A DNA stretch of 64,000 bases, taken from NCBI GenBank assembly GCA_034509425.1, contig JAVTVJ010000228.1, positions 1,116,001-1,180,000 on the forward strand, written 5' to 3'. The translations under genes were made by a program, and so were the position numbers. The stretch comes from Eopsaltria australis (taxonomy: Eukaryota; Chordata; Aves; Passeriformes; Petroicidae). This document shows, one piece after another, positions 12,079-25,624 of this stretch (its first letter is position 1; every line of letters starts with the position of its first letter). The notes under the pieces were generated by a model. That model was not told the DNA's origin and searched no databases. It was given only the letters and a program-made list of their open reading frames with translations.

Positions 12079-12592
12079 AGAATTTATCAATGCATTTCAT
12101 CTTGATTCTAAATGTGCCCATGCTCTGTGAAAACACGAGCCCACAGGGGCACAACACACTGCAGATCCTCTCTGGTGCCCAGAGCCCTGGAGAAACATGT
12201 CTGGAGGCTCCTGGAGCTGACTCCTGGGAACAGCACAGCTCTGGGAGCAACACACACCTGCTGGCAGAGCTGTGAAGCCCTCTGGGAAGTGCTACATCTC
12301 AACCCAGCTGTAATAAAGTGCAGAGTGTGCAAGAGGCTCAATAATTTCAGTCTAAGCAGGCACTTTGCTGTAATTGCCAGCCCTATTGCATTATGCACAC
12401 ACTTCCATGCTGGTACCTACCACAAGCCAACCACATCAATTTACTGATTTACCCAGTGTATCACTTACCACAACTACTGTAATTCCAACATCAAACCCAG
12501 ATGTGCTGTCCAAATTAAGGTAAAATACCCTAATTCTCAAATTAAATTAAAATACCTTCTTACTTGGAAATAACATAGAATCACATAGGGAG
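12079..12592. other. unique AT-richer sequence
   Basis: About 0.5 kb with no gene or named repeat. The last 100 bases are AT-rich. Confidence 0.4.
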
Positions 12593-13011
12593 AGCATTGC
12601 ACTACAACGATGGGGAAGGGTTTCAAGGGGAAGCCACAGGAGGAGAGGCTGAGGGCACTTGGCTTGTTCAGCTGGAGAAGAGGAGATGGAGCACAGCTCA
12701 CTGGGGGCTGCAGCTCCCGAGGGGCAGCTCTGATCTCTGTACTCTGAGACAGGGACAGGACCAGGGAATGGCTGGAGCTGGGCCAGGGCAGGCTCAGGTT
12801 TGGTATCAGGAAAAGGTTCTTCCCCCAGAGGGTGCTGGGCACTGCCCAGGCTCCCCAGGGAATGGGCACAGCCCTGAGGCTGCCAGAGCTCCAGGAGTGT
12901 TTGGACAGCGCTGCCAGGGATGCCCAGGGTGGGATTGTTGGGGGGTCTGTGCAGGGCTGGAAGTTAGACAGACTCATGATCCTCGTGGGTCCTTCCTATG
13001 ATTCTGTGAAA
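12593..13011 (+). mobile_element. CR1: CR1 retrotransposon, 3' part
   Basis: This plus-strand CR1 copy runs from the stretch around 'tcaaggggaagccacaggag' through the conserved 'ggttcttcccccagagggtg' block. It continues to the 3' signature 'agggtgggattgttgggggg' and ends with 'cctatgattctgtgaa'. This 3' signature differs from that of the CR1 copies at 1782 and 18062, so at least two subfamilies are present. The copy is 5'-truncated and non-coding. Confidence 0.93.
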
Positions 13012-13724
13012 ATTCACCTTCCCAGAGAAGCACCCAGGAAGCAGAGGTGGAACCACCACCAAATCTGGTGTGGTAGCACAGAGGCAGCCCCAGCGCCCAG
13101 CACAGCGATGCCAGTTCTGATCCAGTAACCCACCTGCAGCAGCTGATCAGCATCTGTCCTTTTTTTGGAGCAGTATGGGATGTGCATGCTCCTGAAATCC
13201 AATTCCCCTTCAGCCCCCTGGTTCAATGGAAATTGCCAGGTTATTTCATCCCGCTTCAAAAAGTTTTCCCCACTCACAGCACTGCACAGTTAAATCATGG
13301 GGACGCAGGGATAATTACCTCCCAAAGCAGGGCTGTCCCTGGTGCTGCTCCCTGATGGCTGCACAAAAACCTGGCTCAGGCTTGCAGGGAAGAGATAAGG
13401 GCAGGGAAAAGCAGCCAGCAGCACAGGCAGCTGGAGGAGTCACATAGGCTTTTAGATACTTGCTAAGTGAAAAAAAAGGAGAGAGAAAATTGGTTGATAC
13501 CTCCTAAAAATAGTTTGTTGAGTTCAAAAGGACTGAAGAAAATATAAAACAACACCAGTGAGGTGATGGGAGTAAACACAGGCAAAGGAGAAACAAAGGC
13601 AGGGCTGTCTTATGGGCAAGGGGTGCTGCTGCTACTGAACCATTCCCAAAAGTGGCCACGTTGGCTCTGCCCCCACACTGCTTGAGACCCACCCAAAATT
13701 CATTTGAACCCCAGGAAATTATCC
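13012..13724. other. unique non-coding sequence
   Basis: No gene or repeat family was recognised between the two plus-strand CR1 copies. A short A-rich run lies near 13471. Confidence 0.4.
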
Positions 13725-13884
13725 CAGCCCCAAGGCTGCCAGAGCTCCAGAAGTGCTTGGACAATGCTCTCAGGGATGGACAGGGTGGGATAGTTGGGGT
13801 GTCTGTGCAGGGCCAGGAGTTGGACTCAATGACCCTCACAGGTCCCATCCAAGTCAGGACATTCTGTAATTCTATGATTCTTTC
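13725..13884 (+). mobile_element. CR1: CR1 retrotransposon, short 3' fragment
   Basis: The fragment contains 'ctgccagagctccagaagtg', the 'ggtgggatagttggggtgtc' signature and an 'attctatgattct' tail, all on the plus strand. It belongs to the same subfamily type as the copy at 12593 but is truncated to about 160 bp. Confidence 0.92.
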
Positions 13885-14811
13885 AAATCAAAAGGGACAA
13901 AACCCCCAGATCCTGCCCAAGTGGGACAAACTGGGACATATATAATCCCCACTTACTCAAGCAGCCTGGGAACAGACCCAGCTCAATGCACACCAGTTGT
14001 TCTTTTTCCCTGAAAAAGCAGCCCTGGCAAAACACAAAGCAAAAATTGGAAAACTCATTAACATGATCAAGGGTTTCAGAAAATGGAAGGGAGAATAATT
14101 CATGCAATTAGAGCCCAGCAAACTTCAACAGTCTTCAGAAAAAAAATTATAATCAATATGGAGCAGCAGTCTCCAGAGTGGGAGAGCCAGGGGACCAGAT
14201 CGATGCAGCTGCCGACATCCCACAGACAGCGGAGCCCTGAGGAGGAGCAGCCCCCTCCCACAGCCAGCTCCCAACAACTGTGTCCCCACCACCCCTGTCA
14301 GACCCCAAGGGGCTGTTACCAGGATTTCCTTAGCAAGCACACAACCCCCAAGGCTTCCCAAAAGGGGCCAGGACTCACAGTGGTGTGGTTAGAGAAAGAC
14401 GAGGCAGAAAAGGGACGGAGGGGCTGTGCTCAGCTGCCAGCCCATGGGGCAAAGCCATGCTGGCCACACAATTTTCACCGTGTGCTGTACTGTCCCCACT
14501 CCTCCTGATCCTGTACACGCCGTGAGGACTGCTCAGTGAGCTCCTGCTGCTTGCTTCACCCCAGCCTGGTGCCCACAGCTTCCTAAACTAACTGTGACTG
14601 CTGGGCACTGCCCATGTCTGCTGTGCCCCCTCTTGGGCTTCACCAGGGCAGGGAGGTGGCACTAGTGGCCACAGACTGGAGAGGGATCAGAATTCGATTA
14701 ACAGCCAGGCACAGGAGATCACCTCATACACAACAAAATGAGCAGGATGAGCATCTGACCAGCTCCCTCTCAGCACGTGGCATGGTCTGCTTGAAAGGGA
14801 ATTATGGATAA
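13885..14811. other. unique non-coding sequence
   Basis: No recognisable gene, repeat or RNA. The open frames in this stretch have no domain signature. Confidence 0.4.
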
Positions 14812-15035
14812 ATCATGGAATCACACAATGATTTGGGTTGGAAGGGATCTTAAAGCCCATCTCATTCCACCCCCTGCCATAGGCAGGGACACCTTCCACT
14901 ATCCCAGGCTGCTCCAAGCCCCATCCAACCTGGCCTTGGACACTGCCAGGGATCCAGGGGCAGCCACAGCTCCTCTGGGCACCCTGTGCCAGGGCCTCCC
15001 CACTCTCACAGGGAAGAATCTCTTCCTAATATGCA
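14812..15035 (-). mobile_element. CR1: CR1 retrotransposon, 3' part
   Basis: The copy begins with the reversed CR1 tail 'aatcatggaatcacacaatg' and continues through 'ggttggaagggatcttaaag' and the 'ctctgggcaccctgtgccag' block. It fades after 'gggaagaatctcttcctaat'. Weak similarity may extend to about 15.1 kb. Confidence 0.93.
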
Positions 15036-18000
15036 ACAGCCTCTCTGGGAAATTACTCATCCACAGCCTTGAGCTTCCCTCTGATTTTTATTAAGTCCTT
15101 CCACTGATTCCATGGACATGAGCAGCTGAGCACCTCCCCTTCCCAGGGCTTCACAACTCAAGCTCACCTGGACCTTTGTGAACTGGTGGCAGATCCAGCC
15201 TGGCAGCTGGGCTTTGTGTGGTGGACAGGCTGTTCCAGGAGGAGACGGTGCTCAGACCCCACGGGAATTTGAGTCCTCTCTACTCCTCAGATAAGCACCA
15301 CATCCCTCATCACTGGCCCATAGGGGCACAGACATCCTCAGCAAGCCCAGGATGGAACACCAGGCACCATTTCTACTTCTAACCATTTTCTTTTCACCTG
15401 TCAACAAGTAATTATCCCATTTCTTCATCAAAACAGAATCTATTAAAATCTTACTTCTTCCCCAAACAATAGATTAACATAATCCTCTTATGCCACTGAG
15501 CTGGCTCTGCCTGTTGCAGTCAATGATTGCAAACTTTCAAGCCTGGAGTCAAATTTTCCTGTCAAAACTCTGAACAGCACAATCACCAGCTAGACAGGGA
15601 TGTTGGATTTACTCAGAATAAGGCTTTCCATTTAAATTAAGGCCAAAGATTTCCCCCAGGTTATAGCAATTTAATTAAAACAAAGGCAAAACAAACCTCT
15701 AAAACTTCTGAAATGCTAGTTGTGTAAAATTAAAATGTCCAGGACTGCCAGAGTACAGAGCTCAAATAGCACCCAAGGGAAAACAAATACTTTTACTTCT
15801 TTCAGGAGAATAAGACAACTGACAAAGCAGATCACATCTGATCCTTCACAATATAGGCAAAATATTTAAAGTCCCACTGGGCAGGACAAAGACAATTACT
15901 CAGATGGTCAGTGCCACCAAAATGAGCAGCTGCACAGTGAGACTCCTCACCTGAGAGGAACTCTGCTGCCGTATAGCACCAAGGCTGCTGTCCCTGCTCA
16001 CATCCCCAGCGCAGGCAGCAGGGACAGAGCTGCAGTCACGGAGCTGCTCAGGGCACTCACATCAGCTCGCTAAGCTGTGGCACCTCAGGGACACCCACAG
16101 GCCTGGAAATTGGTGGGATTAGCTGTGTATGGCTCCCAGGAAACCTCCCATTTTGCAGCATGAGCCCTGAGGAACCTGACTGTTTCCAGGACACTGCTCC
16201 ACATGCTCATGTTATGCTCCTGCCAGGAGCACATGATTCAAACCTGACACTACAGCCCTGTGTGGTGAGACCAAGGATTCTGCTGCTGTGGAGAAAGGAT
16301 ACAGAGAAGGAGGGAGACCCTGGCATCTTGCACCATCTGCAGCACCAACTCTTCCCAGCTCTATTCCCACCTTCACCTTGCTGCTGCCTTCAACGGCTGA
16401 CAGAGGGAAGGGAGACCCCAGGGAGGTGTCTGTGCAGGCGGATGGGAGCTGGCTGTGGGACAGGTCTGTGTCACACTGAAATGCACACCACCAGCACCAG
16501 AAAGGTGCAGAAATGAGTCAGCTCAGCTGATCTGCTGTGAACCAAAACACAGTCCAGTCCAACCACACTTCCTCAGCACCAGAGTGAGCTGACTCCTCCC
16601 ACAGCCATGAAAGCACTGGACCCAACACAGGGGCAGGGGAGGGAGGGGGCTCCTTCAGGGTCGGGGGTGTTTGGACCTTGCCCCAGCACCCACCAGGGGA
16701 TGAGCAATGTGAAGTTGTGCCCCGAGGAGCTGCTGGGAGACAACACTCCAGCCCTTGCAAAGCATCCTAGGATCCTGCCAGAGCCTGGACCACACCAGGA
16801 AAGGCACCATAACTACTGCACATCCAGCACATTCAAACCCCATTGAAGTGCTAGCTGGCCAGAGGGTTTAGCCAAGGGGGCTTCTGGCAAACAGTTGGGG
16901 TCAAGATCCACTGGGTTCCCACCATAATTCAGTGCCTTTCCCCAAAGAAAGGGGGACAGCAGCTGTAAGGCAACACCTTTTACAAACGCCCCACTGGGGT
17001 CTGTCAAGCTGTGTCAGGACACAGGGGAAGCAGAGCACATCTTGCCTGCAGTGTGGAGGAAGGAAGTCCAGACAAGTTCACAGCAGAAAACCCCCCAAAC
17101 TCCCAACCTCATGATGTCAATGTGGTAAGAAAAATAACTCACAGCATGTGCTCTGCACAGGCACTGCTAGGAAACAGCAACCACTGACAGGAGGGAGACA
17201 CCTTTTGCTTCAAAGAGAAAGCGAATTAGAAATTGAAACTTCTACATTAGTTACCAGCTGCCATGGGAGAGGAGATGGAGGAGCACAAATACCTGTCAAA
17301 TACCTAAAACCAGCATCATAAGTGTGTGACAGAACAGGCTACTTACTACATCTGCTCTCACCAGTGTATGAACACACAGGCTATCTTCAGCTAAAATGCC
17401 AAGGAATCCATCCCTTAGTATCCCCAAATGAGAAAAAATGCTTCAAGTACACCAAAGATTTGTTCATCACATTCCTGTGAAGCGTAGCTCAGCCCAATGC
17501 ACACCTCTGCACAAGCAGAGACACCAGCATACCTCAGCCCCATCTCTCAGCACACAGGTAGGACCAGCACCACAGTATCTGCAGGGCTGAGCAGCTTCGC
17601 TGTCCCATGGAGCAGCTGGCAGCAGCCAGGACACCTCTGCCAGTGCCTCAGGCAGCTCTGGGAGCTGTGTTTTGGCCCCCCAAATGCTGGAGAGCCCCAC
17701 CTGACATGTCTGCCTCCCCCTGGGCAGCACGGCCGGGCCTCTCGCTGCCCAAGGCTTGCAGAAGACATAGGCGGGAGTCATGGGGAGCATTGTGACAGCA
17801 GCACAAACCTGCACTTCCCACTTCCTCCCTGGGTCCGAGGCCCCCGAGCTCAGCCATCTCAGGAACTAACTGGGGCAGAGGCCACGGACCCTGGGAATTG
17901 CCACGGACTCACAGCCAGGCTGCCGGAGGCAGGCAGAGCTCAGTGATGCAGCTCAGCATTGTGCAATCCCCCCATGATTAAATTCGGGATATGTCCCCTC

Positions 18001-18061
18001 CCACAGGCCTGCAGGCAAAACTCAGGGTGCTGCTTTCCCTCCCAGGTGGGGCTTAGGAAAA
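15036..18061. other. unique non-coding sequence, 3 kb
   Basis: This includes an AT-rich section at 15.4-15.9 kb and otherwise ordinary unique DNA. I found no domain-bearing frame, RNA gene or named repeat. Confidence 0.4.
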
Positions 18062-18482
18062 TCTCTTGGGGTACTTCCAGGACTGGAGTCCCTCTGCACT
18101 GGAGCCTGGCTGGGAGAGCTGGGGGTGTTCACCTGGAGAAGAGAAGGATCCAGGGAGAGCTCAGAGCCCCTTGCAGTGCCTAGAGGGGCTTCAGGAGAGC
18201 TGGAGAGGGACTGGGGACAAGGGATGGAGGGACAGGTCCTGCTGCCAGAGGACAGGGATAGATGGGACATTGGAAGGAATTGTTCCCTGTGAGGGTGGGG
18301 AGGCCCTGGCACAGGGTGCCCAGAGAAGCTGTGGCTGCCCCTGGATCCCTGGAAGTGTCCAAGGCCAGGTTGGACGGGGCTTGGAGCAACCTGAGATAGT
18401 GGAAGGTGTCCCTGCCCACGGCAGGGGGTGGAATGAGATCAGCTTTAAGGTCCCCTCCAACCCAAACCCTCCTGGGATTCTA
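18062..18482 (+). mobile_element. CR1: CR1 retrotransposon, 3' part
   Basis: One of the clearest copies. It carries 'ggagagctgggggtgttcac', 'ggggcttcaggagagctgga', 'ctggcacagggtgcccagag' and the 3' end 'tttaaggtcccctccaaccc' followed by a degraded ATTCTA tail. It lies 3 kb from, and inverted relative to, the copy at 14812-15035. Confidence 0.95.
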
Positions 18483-20610
18483 CTTCACTGCATGGTTATC
18501 CCAGGTGCCAACAGCTCCCCACCTGGTGCCAGGCTGGTTTGGGGGCACAGGAGAGATTTCTCCAGCTGTAACACCTCAACAGAAAAAGGGGGAAAACAAG
18601 AAAAAGGAAGGAAAAAGTAAGATTGCATCTTAGCCCATGCTGTCCAGTGCTGGATGTGTCTGCTTTGCTCCCCAGCTCACTGGCAGCAGCTCTCTGCCCT
18701 TTTGTCACATCACAGTCTCATCCAGTGTCAGACCCTCAAACCCACCTCAGCTTTCACTTCCAGTGGAAGGAGACAGCACCTTTGTGAGCCCCCAGTCTGC
18801 ATCCACAAGTGTCAGCTAGGGCATGGGGTACACAGGGAAAACTCCTTATTCCAAAGGCCCCAAAAGAAACTCTGGAAAGAGAAGTCACAATCTCACCAAA
18901 ATCAGGAGCCCTCAGCATTCTCTTCAGAGTTCCTCCAAATCACCTGGATCTGCCCACAGCAGCCCTCTGGCAACACATAAAAAGCAAAAGCTAAACACAG
19001 GTAGACACATTTCAAATGCAGAAGCTGATGGGTTTCCCTGGTGCAGCCTCACATGGCTCATCTCCAGGGTCCCACCACAGCTCTGCCCTCATCTCGGGGC
19101 CCAGAGCATCCCCACAGGAGGCAGCAGTTTTGGAATGTTCAGCAAACCCCTCGGGCTCCTTCATGTCAGCTGCTGCTGAGCATGGACAGAGCAGGGCCAC
19201 AGAGTGAGGGCACCAGCACCCACGATGGGCAAGGCCACCCCATGTTGCCCTGCAGCATTCAGGCTGCCAAAAACAGTCTGGGACATCTTCACTCTAATAT
19301 CCTCAGGCTCTGCCCAGCTGGGTAATGGTTCCAACTCAGCTGTGTCTTTTCAGCCATTCATTTTCCAACAAAGCTCAGCTTTCCCTCCCTCTGCAGTAAA
19401 ACCCATGCCCCCCTCTGCTGTGGGGGCTGTGGCAGGACCAGGCACTGCAGGGGTACATGGCAATCCATGCCCTCAGCCTCCTTGTTGGCCAGAGATCTGG
19501 CCACAAATGGGTGGGACATAAAGCGGTCAGGGGATGATTTTCTGCTTGGTGCTCGCAGCAGGGTTGGGAAAGGTGTCCCTGCCTGCCTGGACAGGTGTCA
19601 GGATGCTGCGCAGAGCCCATGGAGTGACCACACAGGAATGCTCAGCAGGACCAACCTCCCCAACCCTGCACCAGCAGCTTAAAGCAGGAATAATGCACCA
19701 GAGAAGCAGCCTCTTGTCCTGCAGGAGGGACAGTCACCAGGACAATGTGACCCACGTCCTCCCCAGTGCAAACAGCTCGGCGTTTCTCATGCCACCCCCA
19801 GGGAGGTGAAGCAGGCAGGGCACACATACCTTATGGACAAATCCTCACACACATCCAGGAAAACATGTTTTTAAAGGTCGCTTTGCATCTCATGCATAGA
19901 GCAGGGAAAACTGCAAACAAGCAGTGAAGGTGGAAAGTACAGGAGGACATCAGATAGGCCACACTCACTGCTGGCAGGCTGGGATTATCCCAACCAGGCA
20001 GAGAAGGGAGCTGCCAGCAGAGCAGCCAGACCTGTGGACATTCATGGATGAATGCTCTTGGAACAGCACAAGCAGCCCCACGGGGCTCAGGAATGAGATG
20101 AAGTGATAATAGGGCAGCTCTGGCACTTGGAGCAGCCTTCCTGCCACAGACACTCAGCCCAAAGCACAGGAGTGACGGTGTCTGCATCAGGTGTCACCCA
20201 TGGGGCACATCTGCCACATCAGGTGCCACTGCCCAGGAGGTTGGTCATGGCTGAAATCCATCTGAATCACCTTGAGATGTAGGCAGTGAGTCCAGCCTTG
20301 GAGCAGGACAAGGGCCAGGACTCCTCTGGCCGCAGATTAGGTCCTGGCATCCCAAGAACCCAACCAGGGGAGCACAGAGAGGTGCTCAGAGCAAAGGCTT
20401 TTTCAAGGCAACAAGATGCAAATAAAAGTAGATAACATGAAAATTAAAAATAAATAAATAAAGATGCAAAGCATTGTTTTCACCCACAGAAAAGCCTCAT
20501 GCAGAACTACAGCTACTGGAGCCAAGCTGTACAAGCCAAGCTTAGTAACCCTCCCTCCAGCCTCGCAGCTCTGGTGACCAGTGATATCCAGGTACCCCAG
20601 AGACTGATCA
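18483..20610. other. unique non-coding sequence
   Basis: No gene was recognised. Two imperfect copies of a 'catcaggtg(t/c)cac' motif occur at 20187-20230. An AAAT-rich microsatellite-like stretch lies at 20441-20461. Confidence 0.4.
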
Positions 20611-20757
20611 CAGCTCCAAGAGCTCCAGGAGCATTTGGATAACGCTTGCAGGGATGCACAGGGTGGGATTGTTGGGGTGTCTGTGCAGGGACAGGAGCTG
20701 GACTCAATGATCCTCATGGGTTCTTTCCCACTCAGGACATTCCATGACTCTGTGATG
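20611..20757 (+). mobile_element. CR1: CR1 retrotransposon, short 3' fragment
   Basis: The fragment carries 'gggtgggattgttggggtgt', 'ctggactcaatgatcctcat' and the tail 'ccatgactctgtgatg' on the plus strand. It is a severely 5'-truncated member of the same subfamily type as 12593. Confidence 0.92.
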
Positions 20758-23700
20758 TCTGAAGATGTCCCAGACATCCTCAAGCACCTTTTCTTTAGAA
20801 AGCTGCATCCCCTGCTGAACTCTGCCTGATTTGCAGATGTGTCTTAGTTACCTGCCCACTATTTGCAGAGGAACACACTAGATTAAGGTGCCTCCCAGGC
20901 ACCATCTTTGAGTCTTTGATTTACTCTTTCCTGGGTCACTGTCTCTGTAAATGTCTATCAAAGGCAATTGCCAGCACAATCAACAGCTGCACCCATGAGC
21001 ACAAAAAATGAACAAGGCTTTCCTCCCAAATTACTTCTCTCACAGAGAAGGCTGCGAGGGCAGAAAGCAGGGGACAGGAGGAAGAAGAGGTCAGAGTATG
21101 CAGCAAATGCAACATAAAAAAAAAATCAGCACAAGTAGGATGGGACAGTGTGAATTGGGCCAGCACAGCCCTCCCCTGCCGAGGAGCAGGGCAGGCAGCA
21201 CCAGGCTCAGCAAAATGTCACCTGATTTCCAAAAGGCATTTTATAAAAAAAGCTACCAAAAATGACAGTCAGCAGCCCTGAAACTCTTAAGAAATTGGGG
21301 CAAGCAAGGATTTTTGAGGATGGAAAGAAAAGAAAAGAAATCACAAGCAGAAGCAACCTGCTGGAACAGGGCTTTTGGAAGCAACCCCCCAACAGCACAT
21401 CCCAAATCCTACACAGTTTATCTCACATTGTTCCAGCTGATGTGAAACAAGTACACACAACACAGAGAGATCCTGCTTCCCTGGCACACCGTAAATATGG
21501 CATTACAGCAAAGGACAGGGAGAAAGCAGAGGAGCAACGAGGCCCTTTGCCACCCCAGCTCCCCTCCAAAGGCTCCGACTGCACCAGCTCCAGCTACTCC
21601 AGAGGAGAAAGTCTCTCAGGTAACATTAGGGCTGTGCAAGAGCTCCACAGCAAAGGCAGGGAGCCTGACTGTTCTCCCTTAGCAGCTGGCTGGATTAAAG
21701 ATTTCATGCAATGGGTCCCTTCGGAAAAAATTACACATGCTATTAAGAAAGATGTGCCTCTCATCTGATGAAATCCAGTGAACACTGCAGCTTATCTGGG
21801 CACCCAAGCGGCTCTGTGGAGCAAAGGAAAAGCTGCAGTCGCTCTCATGAGCCCTTTCTGAATGCAGGAACCAATGGGCAAAGCAGCAGCTCCATTAGCA
21901 GTAAAGCAAATGTGCAGACACAGCTGTGCCATGCCTGCGGAGAGTGAGGCAGACCTTGATTCCAAGGGAAGAAGCAAAGAACACTCGGCAGCGATCGCCC
22001 ACTGGTTCCCACTGGAACCCAGGGGCTCCCGAGGCTGCAGGAACAGGACAAACAGCCCCAGGACAGGGGCAGCAGGGAGCTTCAACACCTCACAGGGTCT
22101 GCCCAGAGAAGAGTGAGTGACACAGCCATCTTCCTCAAGACTGTGGCACTTACTGGTGCTTGTCCTGACAGGCAGGCAGGAATCAGCCCCAGCTCCCTCA
22201 TCCAGAGCTGATGGGACAAGACGAGTGCAGGCTGTCACAGCATCAGGAACATCATATGCTAAGGAATCCCATGGCTTTGGGGAGATAACCCAGTTTAGTA
22301 CGGCATTATTGAGGGTGTAGCAAGTGCCACTTCCTAAGCAGCACAGACTACATTAAATTGGACTCTGACACCCCCTCAGTGTTCAGCACCTTCACAATGG
22401 AGCCTGAGCAGTAAAACACTGAACTTGTGCAGAGAACCAGATGCAGGGGAAGAGTTCACACAGCAGAGCGCCCATTGGCATCCACAGAGCCCTTCTGCAG
22501 GGCAAACCATCCACCCAGCATCAGGCACCTGCAGATAATTTCCCCAGGGAGCCAGAGCTGACACCCTGGGCTCACTCACAGCTGAAGGGTCCAGCCACCT
22601 GCACACCTCACACTCTTTCCTGCTCTCTGGACTTACAGCTACCAATTCCCACTCCTTTCCAAGGGAACCTGTTGGCTTGGATGCTGTGCCAGGCTCCACT
22701 GCAGAGATCCAGGTGCCTTCACAAGCACGCAATGTGTGGAGGAGGGTGACACTCATGGGTAATACTCCTCTGCAGTGAATCTCCAGTGCAGTTTGCTTCC
22801 CACATGCTGCACACACCTGGAGACAGGTGCTTGAAGCAACTGCCCCCACCACCTTCACTGCTGTAGTGCTTTTGCTCCTTAGAAAGGCCATTCCACAGTC
22901 CCAGCCTGGATCTGGGGACATCCCATACAGCCAAACACTACCCTGTGGTGTCGTCCCCCATGCCACAGGGCTGGGCTCAGTTCCATAAACATGGCCTGGC
23001 CTTCACTCACTCCCCACCATTGTCCTCATCCTCCAGACCCTCCCAGCTTCCCATAGTGGGGCAAAGCTGAGCCACTCATGTCCTCTCCCAATGCTTCCTC
23101 ACTCCCTTTAAACCCCTCGTGGTTCTGGAGCTTGTGTAAAAGCTCCTCCAAGACCGAGCTGAAGATGGACTTACAGAAGGAAATAACAGCTAAAATTCAG
23201 TTGCTCTGATCCAAGCAACAATGCCCACAGATTTCCAAACTACAGTGGGGAGAGAAGTTGGAAAAACTGGAAAATAGATGCCTGCAGACTGCCTGAGATG
23301 ACAACTTGGTGTGAAATGCCAACTCCTGCCCTCGGTGTGGGAGGCATGGGCAGGCTGCAGGGCACTGCCCAGGGCTGGCCCTTTGGGGTGACAGCAGCTC
23401 CTTACCTACGTCTCCCAGCACCCAGAGCTCACGGGGCTGCTGCAGACAGAGCACTCCTCACCTCTGTGTTTTTCTGCTACGAGTACCAGCATGGATCCAG
23501 CTTCCCCAAAGCCACGGTGCTGCCTGTGCACCCTGTGAAAGCAGCTGGGTTTGGGGAGAGCCTCAGCACCCAGGGACTGCAGCCCCAGGAGCAGCACACC
23601 CCTGTTTGTCAGCTAAACGTGTCAGCTTTGAACAGTGGTGCTTTTGGCAGCTCCCCGTGGCCAAGCAGAGAGAGCAAACACATCCCACTGCTCAGCTGGT

Positions 23701-25560
23701 GAGCAGCTATTAGCAGGTTATTAATAAATCATTTACTGTTTATTGCAATCATTCTGCCAAAACACAAACAAGAAGCATTGCAGTCACTACCAGCAAAGCT
23801 GCCTGTTCACACAGGCCAGGGAAACAGACGTTTTGGGGTTTGCCTTCTGAAAAGGGGGTTTGCAGAACCTTGGGTGGCGCAGGCTCCTCCAGCTGTGACA
23901 GCTGTGCCTGTACGATGGTGTCCAAGACAAACTGTGCCTCTTGCCAAAGCCCCTGTGCGGAGGAACAGACAGCAGCAAAATCACTCCATGCAGAAATTCT
24001 CCTGAGGAGCTCGTGTTCTCTTCAGGCAATTTTTGGCAGGGCTGCAGGGAACCCAGCAGGGCTGTGGGTCCCTTCCCCACGTTCCCACAACTGCAGCAAA
24101 GGACCAAGGCCCCGAGTCACCCCCCAGCACTGCAGATGGATCCAAGGGCTGCTGACAGCCTCTTCACCCTACTTCCTCCCAAAACACCAGGAGAAAAGCA
24201 TAGAAAGGAAAGAAACTGCCAATCTGCCCTTACTTTGCTGTTGAACAGGGAATCCACTTTTATCATCACATCAAGAGCCTGTGGAGACCAAGGAAATATA
24301 TTCCTCCATACACTCTGCAGGGCATGGAGCTATTTGCAACCTGAAAAACAGATGCTGTCGCTGCACATCTGAGGAATGATCCTGAGCACAACAACGTGGC
24401 TTTAAAGGAGCAAGTACTACCCATACTGCAGCTTGTTGCATGCTCCCTCTAAGATGGCTCTGGATAGACTGGGAAGTGATACGCAGGCATGGCTGCACGG
24501 AGGACCAGCACCATTCTACCCACAGCGACAAAGCAAAAGGATCCCCCAAACCCCAACACTACCAGCAGCTCTCTGCAGATCTGCTGCTGGCAGCCCCTCT
24601 CCAGGGGACTCCAGAGATTCCTCAGGCCAAGGCCCCCTGTGAAAGCCCTGGCCAAGGTGGAGGTGCCCACCCCAAACTGGGAGGCTGAGACAGGGCCTTG
24701 GGGACATCCATCACAGGGACCTCCAGGGAGTAGAACAGCAGCACAAACTGAAATTGTGTCACTGATGACCCAAATTAGGTTTTCTGCTTAAACAGAGTGA
24801 AAACAAATAAAAAGACCAGAGCAAGACACAACTACATCATGATGTGCTCCCCAATAGGCACCTGCACAGCAGATGTGCCCAAGGGACACCTGGTGACAGA
24901 ACAGCACCTGTCCCCAAGCCAGGAAGCCTGAGCAGGTTGGCCTACAGTGCTAGGAGTAGACAAAACCCTCCTTCCCCATACTGTCTGAATAACTAATCCT
25001 CCAGAAATTAGTCAAGTCTTTAACTAAGCCAGCTTCACAAATGTAGTAAGGAATTTCTAGGTCAGAACTACAAGCGCTGGGGAGGGAAAGAAAAGGAAAA
25101 AGAGCCTTAGTGCCCTGCCTCCTGTTCATTCCCAAGGGATTAGCACCCTGCTCTGCCTTTCCCTACCAGAGCCAGCACCTCCGTAGCAAGAGCTTAGATG
25201 GGAATCGCACCTTGTCATTCTGACATCTCTGACACCTCAGCTGCCTCTGACAGCACCAAAGAGCACATTTCTGTGCAGAGCATCTCTCTCCATCTCATAC
25301 AGCTCATTCCCAGCGCCGAGAGGAAAGCACCCCATGACAATTCTATTTGTTACATCCCTCCTGCTTCCATGCCTTTGATGTCTTAACCACCATCTTCTGC
25401 AGAGGCGTTTTTCCCTCTCCCCAGAGCTGTAACCCATGGATGGAGCACACAGCAGAAGCCCCAGGAGTGCCAGATTTCATAGCACCACAGAAAGAGCAGC
25501 CTCTGTGAAGCCTCTCAGCCCACCCATGTGGTACCATCCATCACTGTGCCTGGCAGCACG
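20758..25560. other. unique non-coding sequence, 4.8 kb
   Basis: No CR1, LTR or gene was recognised. The longest frames (196 codons minus at 22376-22966, 168 codons plus at 21262-21768) have no known domain and no supporting splice structure that I could see. Undetected exons of a split gene cannot be excluded. Confidence 0.35.
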
Positions 25561-25624
25561 AGGGACAGGCAGGTGGCCAGGCACAAGGGCCAGGCAGGTG
25601 ATCTGGCACAAGGGACAGCAGCAG
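25561..25624. repeat. 25-bp imperfect tandem repeat, about 2.5 copies
   Basis: Unit 1 (25561-25585) and unit 2 (25586-25610) share the pattern 'aggg(a/c)caggcaggtg' and end in 'ggcaca'. A partial third unit begins at 25611. Confidence 0.75.

Noticed and set aside
22376..22966. 196-codon minus-strand frame
   Set aside because: No family similarity, splice support or promoter. Its length is compatible with chance in 64 kb.
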